Shown here piece after piece: positions 16,762 through 26,310 of a stretch of 64,000 nt of DNA. The number at the start of each line of letters is the position of its first letter. The first letter of the stretch is position 1. Position numbers and translations under genes: made by a program. The notes under the pieces were generated by a model, which searched no databases, had not been told where the DNA came from, and saw only the letters and a program-made list of their open reading frames with translations. Source of the stretch: Paracoccus isoporae (GTDB lineage Bacteria; Pseudomonadota; Alphaproteobacteria; Rhodobacterales; Rhodobacteraceae); assembly GCF_900101865.1 (NCBI RefSeq), contig NZ_FNAH01000001.1, positions 186,001 to 250,000 on the forward strand, given 5' to 3'.

Positions 16762-18000
16762 CTACAGCCGCATCTCATACCACAGCGCTTCGAGGCGCCT
16801 CCGAAGCTCTGATCCGTCGGGAGATCTGTAACACTGGCCGAATGCCGACTTGAATGCTTCGTGCAACTCCGGTTTGGCCTCGTAATATCTGAAATCCATC
16901 TGGCTCACGCTCGCATAGAGTTCGGCATCCCCGGACTCGCGGGACGCATGCTCGTAGCACATGCAGAACTGCGCGGCGCCCCGTTGGCTGGGATTGCTCT
17001 GGCCTCGGTTAAGTTCGGATTGCAGGAACAGCGGGTAGCACTGGCTGATAAAGGCATTGGCGTCGGGCGGGATCCCGCCATCGCCTTCCTCCTCGGGAAC
17101 AACGGACGGCTCAGGAAGCGAGACACCCATCACGGCGGCGAGCCCGGTTTCGAGTTGACGGAAACCCGCGCCGTTGCAGCCTTCCTGCGAAATCAGGTTC
17201 AGCACCGACTCGCGCACCGTGGACACGGCTTGCGTCGGGTACATTCCGATATTGGCGCGCGCCCACCCCGCGAATTCGGGTCTGACGCGTAGCGTTTCCC
17301 CGTAGGAGCTGCTTTCGCTGCCCCTGTACACGCCAAGCCCGTCCGTCGTCGTTTCGGTCATCGTGATCCCCACCGGAATGGTCACGGCGTTGGGTCCGCT
17401 GCATTTCTTGACGTGCTTTGAAATCGCCTGGAGCGCCAGCATGGCGTCATGCGCCACGTCGATCGGCTCCGCCCGGCCCGGATCCCCGCTGATGATGGCC
17501 ATCAGACCGGAATAGGATGTGGCGGCCCCGCGCAGGGCCTGCGGAAGTGCTGTCACCTTGCCGTCGGCCGCCGCCGGGGTCAGACGGTAGTCGCGCTGCC
17601 ATCCGCTATCCGCGTCATCGACACGGAGCACGAAGGACGCATCACCAGTCTCCCGCTCCATCGAAATCTCGAAGGCCTGCAGCACGCCGGACAGGTATTT
17701 CGCCGCGCCCATCACGTCGGACCCCCGCACCAGGTCGCCCACCTTCGCGCCCTGCAATGCTGCCGCGCCGCCCGGCTTCAGCCCTGCGACGAAGGCGCGA
17801 TTGTCGCGCTCCTGAAAGTAGATCCCGTAGCGGTCCCAGACGAGCTGTTCCAGCGGCGTCGGTGACTTCGGCTCCAGCCCGTAGAGTCCGGCCGCGCGCG
17901 CCTGGGTGACGGGGTCGTCCTGAGCGAACGCGGCCGAGGCGAGCATCAGGTCTGCCAGCGCGGAGAACAGCAATGTCGCGAATTGCAAGCGGGCAAACAT
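16762..18000 (-). CDS. Secreted protein with PDZ-like segment, function unknown
   Basis: A 412-residue protein with a signal peptide (residues 1-26, ending ASAAFAQ). Residues ~48-120 (GIYFQERDNRAFVAGLKPGGAAALQGAKVGDLVRGSD) read as a PDZ-like domain, with the typical GLKPGGAAA..GAKVGDLV turn. The rest, including Cys residues around 200, 275 and 330-350 (CYPLFLQSELNRGQ, CMCYEHASR), is not recognised; paired cysteines suggest periplasmic disulfides. The gene lies downstream of the giant repeat protein on the same strand, separated by a strong terminator, so any functional link is only positional. GGGTGAGGGACGG before the ATG can act as ribosome-binding site. Confidence 0.6.
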   Translation of the reverse strand: MFARLQFATLLFSALADLMLASAAFAQDDPVTQARAAGLYGLEPKSPTPLEQLVWDRYGIYFQERDNRAFVAGLKPGGAAALQGAKVGDLVRGSDVMGAAKYLSGVLQAFEISMERETGDASFVLRVDDADSGWQRDYRLTPAAADGKVTALPQALRGAATSYSGLMAIISGDPGRAEPIDVAHDAMLALQAISKHVKKCSGPNAVTIPVGITMTETTTDGLGVYRGSESSSYGETLRVRPEFAGWARANIGMYPTQAVSTVRESVLNLISQEGCNGAGFRQLETGLAAVMGVSLPEPSVVPEEEGDGGIPPDANAFISQCYPLFLQSELNRGQSNPSQRGAAQFCMCYEHASRESGDAELYASVSQMDFRYYEAKPELHEAFKSAFGQCYRSPDGSELRRRLEALWYEMRL

Positions 18001-18237
18001 GTCCGTCCCTCACCCCACAAACGTGTAACTTGTTCACTTTGCCGGACCATATCACGAATCAGGCAGACATTTTCAGGAAAACCCGCTCCCGGAGCTGCAA
18101 TCATCCGTTTCGGTTAACGCCGAGACGGCAGTGCAGCTATCGGGCGCGTCCCGACAGGGCGCTGCCACAATGGCACCGCCACGGCACCGCTTCGGTATAC
18201 TAAGAAAATCGCGCCATCGCCGCGTCGCAATAAAAAG

Positions 18238-18266
18238 CCGCGGGGCCGGAACATCCGGCCCCGCGG
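18238..18266 (-). terminator. Strong intrinsic terminator of the giant repeat gene
   Basis: A perfect 12-bp stem (CCGCGGGGCCGG / CCGGCCCCGCGG) with a 5-nt loop AACAT. On the minus strand it is followed by CTTTTTATTG. It lies 28 bp after the stop codon of the 2503-residue protein gene. Confidence 0.92.
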
Positions 18267-18293
18267 GGAACGAGGTATCTGCGCGCTGTCCGC

Positions 18294-21200
18294 TCAGAAA
18301 AGATCGACGTGGATGACGGCATCCTGATAGTCGCGGTCTCCGCCACCGACCAGGTCTTCAAAGCCGATGATGATGCCGGAGCCGTCGGGATCGAGCCCCG
18401 ACAAGGCATGCTGCACGCCATCGGAATTGAGCGTCTGGTCGATCGAATGCCAGACCGGGAAGGCCGCGTCTGTCCCGTTGATCTGCAGTTGCAGATTGGT
18501 GCCGTCATCAATGCTGGGCGTCGATCCGTTGCGGTCAACGAACTCGAACGTGTCGCTGCCCAGCTCGTCACCGACGAAGAATGCGCCTTGCGTTGCGACG
18601 AAGAAGCCAAGCTGGTTCCCGTCCGCCACGCCGGTGATCTCGACAGTCTGGCTGTGGGCGTCGGTCACGTCGTTGAACAATGCCCGCGCATTCACGATCT
18701 CGCCGTCCGGCGTGACTTCGTAGACCCCCAGAAGGTTCTGCAGACCCGCCTTGGACATTTCGTCCACCGTGACCCGGAAGCCGCCGGTTCCGTCGCCGGT
18801 CAGGAAGCTCTGGTTGATGATCCCGTTCACGTCGCCCGTGTCCTGCGCCCTGCCTTCGGACAGGGTCGGAAGCTGGCGTTCGAGCGACACGAAGGTTTCG
18901 CCGTTCTTCTCGAAGACGAGCAGCCCGAGATCCTTCGGCGCATTCGGCACCGCGATGGTCACATCGTTCACCCCGTCACCATCCGTGTCGAAAATCAGGC
19001 GCGGCGGCGTGCCGTCTGCGAAGGTCGCCCCGCTGGAGCCGAACTCCCGGTCGGTGAAGACGATCTCGTCGAACTCGGTGAAGTCGGTGACGGTCAGATT
19101 GTTCAGATTGGCGGCGGTGTCCCGCAAGCTCTGGCTGCCATCCCCGAGCGTGACGATCTTCGCGGCATCGCCGCCGTCCGTGGCGGAACCGTCGCCATCA
19201 CCCGTCCCGTTCGGCTCCGGCTGTGCTTTCTCGGGCGTGACGGGACCGGGGGTAACCGGAGCAGGTTCCTCTGCGCCGGTTCCGGGCATGGGCTCCTGCA
19301 CATCCTGAACCTGAATCGTCAGCACCTCGGCATATTCGGAACCGGCGCTGTCGCGCACGCCGATCTTGACGAGGTGCGACGCGGCCGTATCGAAATCGAG
19401 CGCGGCGCCATCGGCCAGTTCCAGATCCGTGCCGTTCAGCGCAAACAGCCCGTTCGCCGAGTTCAGCAGGCTGAATGTATGACGCTCGCCCGGCGTGGGA
19501 TCGCTGACCCCGAGCTTGCCGATCAGCGTGCCGCCGGGCGCGGTCTCGGAGATGGTGGCGTTCGTCAGGCTCAGATCGGCCGGCGGTGAGTTCAGCTCGA
19601 AGGCGAGGCTCTGCTGGGTGCTGTTTCCGGCCTGATCCGTGGCCCGGAGCTGCAGCACGTAGCTGCCATCTTCCGGCAGGGCCATCGCAGGCCGGATGAT
19701 CTGATCGTCCCCCGTGGCCGCGCCGCCGGACTCGAAGCCCTGACCGCCGCCGAAATCGAACTCCAGCATCGTGCCTGCTTCGGCTCTGACAACGACGCCC
19801 GGCGTCGCGCTTGTCGTCGTCATCGGCAGTTCGCCGAGTTCATCCTCCAGCAGCGCCGGTTGTGACAGCGCCGGCGCGTTCGCATCGATCATGTCCGCGC
19901 TCTGACTGATCGGGGTGGTGTAGGCGGTGGACTCGTTGCCTGCCGCATCCGCGAGGACGATATTCACCGGAATGTCTTCACCCGACGCGCGGTCGGTCTG
20001 ACCTTCGGCCACCGTGTAGATCGCGGAATAGACCCCGCCGCCCTGATCGGTGAAGTCGGTCAGCGCGACACCATTGACCGAGCCGGAGACGAGGCGCAGC
20101 CCCGCTTCGCCGGCGCTGATGGTCACCGTGACCGCATCTCCGACCTTGGCGTTCTGATCGGGGATGGTGACATCGGTTACAGCTGGCGTGTTCGCGTCGA
20201 TGGCGTCGGCGCTCTGACTGATTGCGGTGGTGTAGGCGGCGGATTCGTTGCCTGCCGCATCCGACAGCACGATATTCACCGGAACATCGTCGCCCGGCGC
20301 GCGGTCCGTCTGATCTTCGGTCACCCTGTAGGTCGCCGAATACACCCCTCCGCCCAGATCCGTGAAACCGGTCAGGGCAGCGCCGTTCACCGTGCCGGAG
20401 GCAAGGCTCAGCCCCGCCTCGCTGGCTCTGATCGTCACCTCCACCTGGTCGCCGACCTTCATGGCCGCGTTCGGGATGCTGACACTGCTCAACTCCGGCA
20501 GATTGCCGTCGATCAGATCGGCGCTCTGGCGGATCGCGGTGTCGTAGACGGCAGACAGGTTCCCCACCGCATCCGACAGCACGAAACTCACCGGAATGTC
20601 ATCGCCCGCCGCGCGGTCCGTCTGACCCTCGGCCACGGTGTAGGTCGCCGTATAGATGCCACCGCCCTGATCGGTGAAACCGGTGACATCGACGCCGTTC
20701 ACCTGGCCGGAGACGAGGCTCAGCCCCGCTTCGCCGGCAGCGATCGTCACCGTCACCGCGTCGCCGGCCTTGGCCGTCCGGTCCGGGATACTGACGCTGG
20801 TCACCTCGGGCACGACCGCGTCGATCACATCGGCGTCCTGGCTGATTGCGCCGGTATAGGTGGCCGACTTCTGCCCCACCGCATCCTGCAGCACGAAGCT
20901 CACCGGAATGTCATCGCCCGCGGCGCGGTTCGTATCACCCTGTCCCACGGTGTAGTTGGCGTAATAGATGCCATCGTCATAGCTGCCTCTGATATAGAGA
21001 CCGCCGTCGTCCATCCCGGAATACACGTCAGAGAAATCGGTGACGTTCACGCCGTTCACCGTGCCGGAGGTCAGGCTCAGCCCCGCGTCGCCGGCATCGA
21101 TTGTCACCCGCACCACGTCGCCGATCTTCGCCGCCTCGTTCGGGATGCTGACATCGGTGATGGAAGGCTTGTTCGCGTAGATGGCATCGTTGCTCTGGCT

Positions 21201-24200
21201 GATCGCGGTCGTGTAAGCGGCGGAGACGCTCCCCGCATAATCCTTCAGCACGATCTCGACCGGAATATCATCGCCCGCCGCGCGGCTCGTACTTCCTTCG
21301 GTCACTTTGTAGGCGAACGTGTAGTAATACGGATTCTCCGCGAATATATCGAACTCATATTCGATTTCGGTGAACGTAACGCCGTTTACTGTGACGGAGA
21401 CAGGTTCCAGAGAGCCTTCGTCGGCATAGATCGTCACCGTGAATTCATCGCCGATTTTTGCCGGCGCGTCGGGAATGCTGACGCCGGTCACGGTCGGCGT
21501 GTGCGCGTCGATGAGATCGTTGTCCTGCTGGATATAGGTGACGGCGTTGGATTTATTGCCCGCCGCGTCCTTCAGCACGAAATGCACCGGAATGTCATCG
21601 GTGGCCCTGCGGTCGGTATCGCCCTCGGCCACGGTGTAGACGGCGGTATAGATGCCACCGGGCTTTTCGGTGAACCCCGTCACCGCCACGCCGTTGACGG
21701 TCCCGGTATCGAGGGCCAGCCCGGTGTCATTCGCGATGATCGTCACTTCGACGTCGTCGCCGACCTTTGCCGTCTCGTTCGGCAGCCGGACGAAGATCTT
21801 CGGCGAGTTCGCGTCGATGGCATCGGCGTCCTGGCTGATCGCTGTGTCGTAGGTTGATTCGTTCCCCGCCGAATCCGCCAGCACGATGTTAACCGGAATA
21901 TCTTCACCCGCCGCGCGGTCGGGGTCGCCCTCGGTCACCTGATAGGTCAGGCTGTAGGTCTTGTCGCCGTTGTCTTTGAATACGCTCGCCTCTAACTCGA
22001 CGTCGTTCACCTCGCCCGACACGAAGCTCAGCCCGGTTTCGCCGGCAGAGATCGTAACCGTCACCTCATCGCCGACCTTCGCAGCCCTGTTCGGAATGCT
22101 GACACTGGTTATCGTCGGCGAGTTTGCGTCGATGGGATCGGCGTCGAGGCTGATCGCGGTGGTGTAGGCGGCGGATTTGTTGCCCGCCCTGTCCACGAGC
22201 ACGATATTGACGGGAATGTCATCGCCCGCGGCGCGGTCGGTGTCGCCCTCTGCGACGGAATAAAACGCCTTATAGGATGTGGGACTCACCTCTACGAAAC
22301 TGGTGATCTCGCGACCGTTGATCGTGCCGGAGTCGAGGCTCACACCCTCATTGGTCTTGATAATAGCCAACGCGGTATCGCCGACCTTCAGCGGGCTATT
22401 CGAGACGGTGAATTTGGAGATCGTCGGTGAATTGGCGTCGATGGCGTCGGCATCTTGGCTGATCGGGGTGGTGTAGGTGGACTCGTTGCCCGCCGAATCC
22501 GCCAACTTGATCTCGACCGGAATGGTGTCGAACCCAGTGCGGTCGGTGTGGCCTTCGGCTACCTGATAGGTCAGGCTGTAGGTTTTGTCGCCGTTGTCCT
22601 TGAACGTGCTTTTGTCCAGGTCCACACCATTCAGCGTGGCGCTGATAAGGCTCAGCCCGGTTTCGCCCGCGTCGATCGTCACCTTGACGTCATCGCCGAT
22701 CTTGACGGCCTTGTTCGGAATGCTGACGTCGCTGATGACCGGCGAGTTTGCGTCGATGGGATCGCCGCTCTGGCTGATCGCCGTGGTGTAGGCGGCGGAT
22801 TTGTTGCCCGCTCTGTCCACGACCACGATATTGACGGGAATGTCATCGCCCGCCGCGCGGTCCGTATCGCCCTCGGCCACGGTGTAGGTCGCGGTGTAGA
22901 CTCCGCTGCCCTGTTCCGTGAACCCGGTGACCGCAACGCCGTTCACCGTGCCGGATACAAGGCTCAGCCCCGCTTCGCCGGCATTGATCGTCACCGGCAC
23001 CGCGTCGCCGATCTTGACCGATTTGTCCGGAATGCTGAAACTTTTCACCACCGGCGAGTTCGCGTCGATCTGATCGAGCTTATATTTATTATAGTCCTGG
23101 GGAGCGAACCTGCTACCAAGCGATTTGGTGTAGGCTGCGGATTGGTTACCAGCAGCATCCGCGAGCACGAACTCCACCGGAATGTCATCTTTTCCTGCGA
23201 CGTCGGTCTGGCCTTCGGTCACGGTGTAGGTCGCGTGATAGCTTCTGTCGCCTTGATCTTTGAAATCTGTGACCGCAACGTCGTTCACCGTGCCGGTAAC
23301 AAGGCTCAGACCCGGTTCACTGGCCTTGATGACCACCGTCGAAGTGTCTCCGACTTTCAGCGCTTTGGGCGGCGACGTATCAACTGTGTAAACCGCCGGC
23401 GAATTTGCGTCGATGGCGTCTTTCTCCTGGCTGATCGCGGTGGTGTAGGCTGCGGATTTGTTCCCCGCCGCATCCTTCAGAACGAAATTCACCGGGATAT
23501 CGTCGCCTGCCGCGCGGTCCTCATCGCCCTCGGCCACGGTGTAGGTCGCGGTATAAACCCCGCCGGTTTTTTCGGTGAACCCGGTCACCGCAACGCCGTT
23601 CACCGTGCCCGTGTCCAGGCTCAGCCCGGTCTCGTTCGCGATGATGGTCACGGTCATATTGTCGCCGACCTTCACCGGATCGTTCGTCAACCGGACGACG
23701 ACGGTCGGCGTGTTGGCGTCGATGGCATCGGCGTTCTGGCTGATCTCGGTCTCGTAGGCTGCGGATTCGTTCCCCGCCGCATCCTTCAGCACAAGGCTGA
23801 CCGGGATGTTATCGCCTGCCGCGCGGTCGTCCTGCCCCTCGGCCACGGTGTAGGTCGCGATGTAGTTTCCGCCGCCCTTATCGGCGAAACCGTCGAGGGC
23901 GACCCCATTCACGGTGCCGGAGACAAGGCTCAGCCCCGCTTTGTCGGCATTGATCGTCACCTTCACCGCGTCGCCGATCTTCACCGTCTTGTTGGGAATG
24001 CTGACGCTTTTGATAACCGGCTTGTTCGCGTAAATCGGATCGTTGTACTGGTCGATCGGAGTTTTGAATGCGGTCGATTTGTTGCCCGCCGCGTCCATCA
24101 GCACAATATCGACCGGGATCTTTGCGGGCGCGGGGCGGTCTTCCTGCCCCTCGGCCACGGTATAGGTGGCGGTGTAGTTTCCATTCTTCATATCGGTGAA

Positions 24201-25805
24201 ATCGCTGAGCGTGCCACCGTTCACCGTGCCCGAGGCAAGGTGCAGCCCGGCCTCGCTGGCGGTGATGGATACCGGCACCTCATCACCGATCTTCACGGCC
24301 TTGTCCGGGATGCTGACGCCGGTCACCTCAGGCGCAACCGTGTCGATCGTGACTTTCAACGGGGTCGATGTTCTTCTCGAATAAAAGAATTCCAGCACAC
24401 TGACGGTTAAACTGGATGTCCCCTCACCGAGGGAAGACGCTGGGATGCTCCGAGTCCAGTTCCCGTCCGCATCCGACTTCGCGTCGTAACCTTGGGACCC
24501 GAAACTGGTTTTCTTTTCAATTAGAAAATCCGAGTTGGCAGGGCCGGTTCCCGAGAATACCAGATCACCGGCGTTGGTGATGTTGTCGCTGTCCGACACC
24601 CCGCTATCGCTTGCAGCCACAAGATCCGGCGGGGCGAGCGGGGGCGGGGGAAGCTTGCCAGTGGCGAAGCCCACCTCATTGCCGCTGTTGTTCGGACCTG
24701 AGCCGAGCGGCGTCGACAGGAGATACATATACTCCCCGTCCGAATTGAAGGCGATGTCGATATCGGTCAGGTCCGGAAAGGTTTGCAGTTGCGTCCATTT
24801 TCCGCCCGAGACCGGTCTGGCGTAGACGGCATTTACCTCCGCATACAGGTTGTCGTCGGTGGGGGCCGCAAACCTGCCCGCGACATATTCGATCCCACCG
24901 TGGACAGCATAATCCGTCACGGCACTGACGCCCGACAGGCCCATCTCCGACGACTGTAAGGTCCCGTCCGATACAGTGAATTTATAGAGATCGGTCTTAT
25001 CCGGATAGGAGTAATCCTTGAGGTAAAGACCACTCACGTCACCGACGGCAGTATCATCGACAAGAAGGTAGATATTCGGATTTGCCTGACCCGGCGTTCC
25101 GTCCACCAGGGTCGCCTTACCCCAGTCGCCATTCGCGGGGCGATGGGCGGTATAGAGATTGCCAGAGCCGTTGAAGTTGTCTTCATACTTGAAAGTTACA
25201 TTGACGCTGCCATCCGCCCCTTCGGACAGCACGGGTTTATCCACTTCGTTGATCCCCGAGCTTTGCGAGCTGCCGCTCCACTCAAACACGGTGTCGGCAG
25301 CGAACGAGCCCGATTCGTTTGTCGCATATCGGATCGATTGCGACGCACTGCCATCGTCAGATTTCCGAAGCTCCCATGTCGCATGCACGACATCGTTGGA
25401 ATCGACGATCAGCCTGGGATTGTCGCTGTTGATCCCGCCCCTCGGGTGGCTATCCTCCTGCAGCGCCGTAAAGCTCCAGCCCTGGCCGTCATGTTCGCCA
25501 TACATGACACCCCGCTTGGATCCCGCGCCCGAACCGATGGCGTGCCTGAAGACGACATGCAGGTTGCCATTCGAATCGATTGCCAGATCGAGATCGTCCG
25601 AGAAGTTGGTGACGCCCGCATCCGTAGCGGAGAATGAGGCGTAATCGTCCCAGGTCTTGGTCGCATCGTTGTATTTGCGGACGAGTTGGCCGCCGTCAGA
25701 GCCCTTTAGCAGGGCGTAGAACGAGCCATCGGGCCCGGTTTCCAGATCCGCATAAGCCCATTTATTGCTGGAATAGGTGACAACCGTTCCGGTAGAAGCC
25801 GCCAT
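18294..25805 (-). CDS. Giant Ig-like repeat surface/secreted protein with DUF4114
   Basis: A 2503-residue protein. Residues ~1-385 form beta-propeller-like blades (DLAIDSNGNLHVVFRH, RLIVDSNDVVHATWEL). Residues ~390-490 are one bacterial Ig-like domain. Residues ~488-1973 hold 14 tandem repeats of ~103-118 residues, each running from DANSPxVxxVSIPN..KxGD through GLSLVSGTVNGV, YTATYTVAEG, DRAAGDDIPV, LxDAAGNxSAAYTTAISQ. A cadherin-like domain (~2074-2166), a Pro/Gly linker and a C-terminal DUF4114 (GFEDLVGGGDRDYQDAVIHVDLF) follow. There is no Sec signal peptide, and the C-terminus ends in a short acidic-hydrophobic tail, which fits type I secretion; no transporter genes are in the window. Likely an adhesin or biofilm matrix protein. 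GC is visibly lower than its neighbours'. It is probably monocistronic. Confidence 0.85.
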   Translation of the reverse strand: MAASTGTVVTYSSNKWAYADLETGPDGSFYALLKGSDGGQLVRKYNDATKTWDDYASFSATDAGVTNFSDDLDLAIDSNGNLHVVFRHAIGSGAGSKRGVMYGEHDGQGWSFTALQEDSHPRGGINSDNPRLIVDSNDVVHATWELRKSDDGSASQSIRYATNESGSFAADTVFEWSGSSQSSGINEVDKPVLSEGADGSVNVTFKYEDNFNGSGNLYTAHRPANGDWGKATLVDGTPGQANPNIYLLVDDTAVGDVSGLYLKDYSYPDKTDLYKFTVSDGTLQSSEMGLSGVSAVTDYAVHGGIEYVAGRFAAPTDDNLYAEVNAVYARPVSGGKWTQLQTFPDLTDIDIAFNSDGEYMYLLSTPLGSGPNNSGNEVGFATGKLPPPPLAPPDLVAASDSGVSDSDNITNAGDLVFSGTGPANSDFLIEKKTSFGSQGYDAKSDADGNWTRSIPASSLGEGTSSLTVSVLEFFYSRRTSTPLKVTIDTVAPEVTGVSIPDKAVKIGDEVPVSITASEAGLHLASGTVNGGTLSDFTDMKNGNYTATYTVAEGQEDRPAPAKIPVDIVLMDAAGNKSTAFKTPIDQYNDPIYANKPVIKSVSIPNKTVKIGDAVKVTINADKAGLSLVSGTVNGVALDGFADKGGGNYIATYTVAEGQDDRAAGDNIPVSLVLKDAAGNESAAYETEISQNADAIDANTPTVVVRLTNDPVKVGDNMTVTIIANETGLSLDTGTVNGVAVTGFTEKTGGVYTATYTVAEGDEDRAAGDDIPVNFVLKDAAGNKSAAYTTAISQEKDAIDANSPAVYTVDTSPPKALKVGDTSTVVIKASEPGLSLVTGTVNDVAVTDFKDQGDRSYHATYTVTEGQTDVAGKDDIPVEFVLADAAGNQSAAYTKSLGSRFAPQDYNKYKLDQIDANSPVVKSFSIPDKSVKIGDAVPVTINAGEAGLSLVSGTVNGVAVTGFTEQGSGVYTATYTVAEGDTDRAAGDDIPVNIVVVDRAGNKSAAYTTAISQSGDPIDANSPVISDVSIPNKAVKIGDDVKVTIDAGETGLSLISATLNGVDLDKSTFKDNGDKTYSLTYQVAEGHTDRTGFDTIPVEIKLADSAGNESTYTTPISQDADAIDANSPTISKFTVSNSPLKVGDTALAIIKTNEGVSLDSGTINGREITSFVEVSPTSYKAFYSVAEGDTDRAAGDDIPVNIVLVDRAGNKSAAYTTAISLDADPIDANSPTITSVSIPNRAAKVGDEVTVTISAGETGLSFVSGEVNDVELEASVFKDNGDKTYSLTYQVTEGDPDRAAGEDIPVNIVLADSAGNESTYDTAISQDADAIDANSPKIFVRLPNETAKVGDDVEVTIIANDTGLALDTGTVNGVAVTGFTEKPGGIYTAVYTVAEGDTDRRATDDIPVHFVLKDAAGNKSNAVTYIQQDNDLIDAHTPTVTGVSIPDAPAKIGDEFTVTIYADEGSLEPVSVTVNGVTFTEIEYEFDIFAENPYYYTFAYKVTEGSTSRAAGDDIPVEIVLKDYAGSVSAAYTTAISQSNDAIYANKPSITDVSIPNEAAKIGDVVRVTIDAGDAGLSLTSGTVNGVNVTDFSDVYSGMDDGGLYIRGSYDDGIYYANYTVGQGDTNRAAGDDIPVSFVLQDAVGQKSATYTGAISQDADVIDAVVPEVTSVSIPDRTAKAGDAVTVTIAAGEAGLSLVSGQVNGVDVTGFTDQGGGIYTATYTVAEGQTDRAAGDDIPVSFVLSDAVGNLSAVYDTAIRQSADLIDGNLPELSSVSIPNAAMKVGDQVEVTIRASEAGLSLASGTVNGAALTGFTDLGGGVYSATYRVTEDQTDRAPGDDVPVNIVLSDAAGNESAAYTTAISQSADAIDANTPAVTDVTIPDQNAKVGDAVTVTISAGEAGLRLVSGSVNGVALTDFTDQGGGVYSAIYTVAEGQTDRASGEDIPVNIVLADAAGNESTAYTTPISQSADMIDANAPALSQPALLEDELGELPMTTTSATPGVVVRAEAGTMLEFDFGGGQGFESGGAATGDDQIIRPAMALPEDGSYVLQLRATDQAGNSTQQSLAFELNSPPADLSLTNATISETAPGGTLIGKLGVSDPTPGERHTFSLLNSANGLFALNGTDLELADGAALDFDTAASHLVKIGVRDSAGSEYAEVLTIQVQDVQEPMPGTGAEEPAPVTPGPVTPEKAQPEPNGTGDGDGSATDGGDAAKIVTLGDGSQSLRDTAANLNNLTVTDFTEFDEIVFTDREFGSSGATFADGTPPRLIFDTDGDGVNDVTIAVPNAPKDLGLLVFEKNGETFVSLERQLPTLSEGRAQDTGDVNGIINQSFLTGDGTGGFRVTVDEMSKAGLQNLLGVYEVTPDGEIVNARALFNDVTDAHSQTVEITGVADGNQLGFFVATQGAFFVGDELGSDTFEFVDRNGSTPSIDDGTNLQLQINGTDAAFPVWHSIDQTLNSDGVQHALSGLDPDGSGIIIGFEDLVGGGDRDYQDAVIHVDLF
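19890..24345 (-). repeat. Fourteen tandem ~318-bp coding repeats
   Basis: The DNA behind the Ig-like repeats recurs about every 309-350 bp; for instance the stretch encoding DRAAGDDIPV appears in most units. Copies differ at many positions, so the array is old rather than freshly amplified, although units 3, 5 and 9 and units 12-14 are closer to each other. Units 4, 10 and 11 carry insertions. Assemblies from short reads could collapse or misjoin this region. Confidence 0.85.
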
Positions 25806-26125
25806 TTTTTCACCACCTGCGTCGCTGAGATCAGAAAAGAGAATGCAACTCTACCTGAGGTTGCGCGCCTGCTAGTTATGAACAATCAATCACTTGTCAA
25901 GTTGCTGTGCCGACGAATGGTTGATTTTCTGAAATTTTCCAACGTGTTTGTAGCGGGAGAGTGCGCCGCGCAGTTGTCTGACACGTCAAATCCGCCGGGG
26001 GTGTCGTCATCCGACCTAGCCCGAAGCCTGCTCATCACCGACCCGCGCCGCCGCCCCGAGCGCGAGGCGCCGTTCAGCAGGGCAGCGGCCATATATGATA
26101 CGCCGAAGCTTCGTCGAGGGAGGAC
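25806..26125. other. 320-bp AT-richer spacer upstream of the giant gene
   Basis: No ORF is supported. The first ~150 bp (to ~25960) are clearly richer in A+T than the surroundings and must contain the promoter of the giant gene. Its ATG is preceded by CAGGTGGTGAAAA. The remaining part leads to the 3' end of the tRNA gene. No copy of the tRNA 3' end or other direct repeat was found that would mark an attachment site. Confidence 0.5.
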
Positions 26126-26201
26126 TGGTGGAGCCAAGGGGAGTCGAACCCCTGACCTCATCATTGCGAACGATGCGCTCTACCAACTGAGCTATGGCCC
26201 C
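26126..26201 (-). tRNA. tRNA-Ala(CGC)
   Basis: A full cloverleaf can be folded: acceptor GGGGCCA/TGGCTCC with the G3:U70 wobble that marks alanine tRNAs, D-arm GCTC..GAGC, anticodon stem CATCG/TGATG around the loop TTCGCAA (anticodon CGC, reading GCG), T-arm AGGGG TTCGACT CCCCT, and an encoded ACCA 3' end. It is 76 nt long including CCA. Its 3' end faces the giant repeat gene. Confidence 0.96.
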
Positions 26202-26310
26202 ATCAGCCGCGGTATCTGGACCGGGGCCGGTGCTTTGTCAAGCGGCGAAGTGGCTGGCTCTTGCACCGGCCGGGCGCGCGGTCCATCAGGGGAGGAAAGG
26301 ACGGGTCGCG

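Noticed and set aside
22455..24410. 651-codon plus-strand ORF antisense to the giant gene
   Set aside because: It is the repetitive shadow of the tandem repeats in a high-GC frame; the minus-strand frame gives recognisable Ig-like domains.
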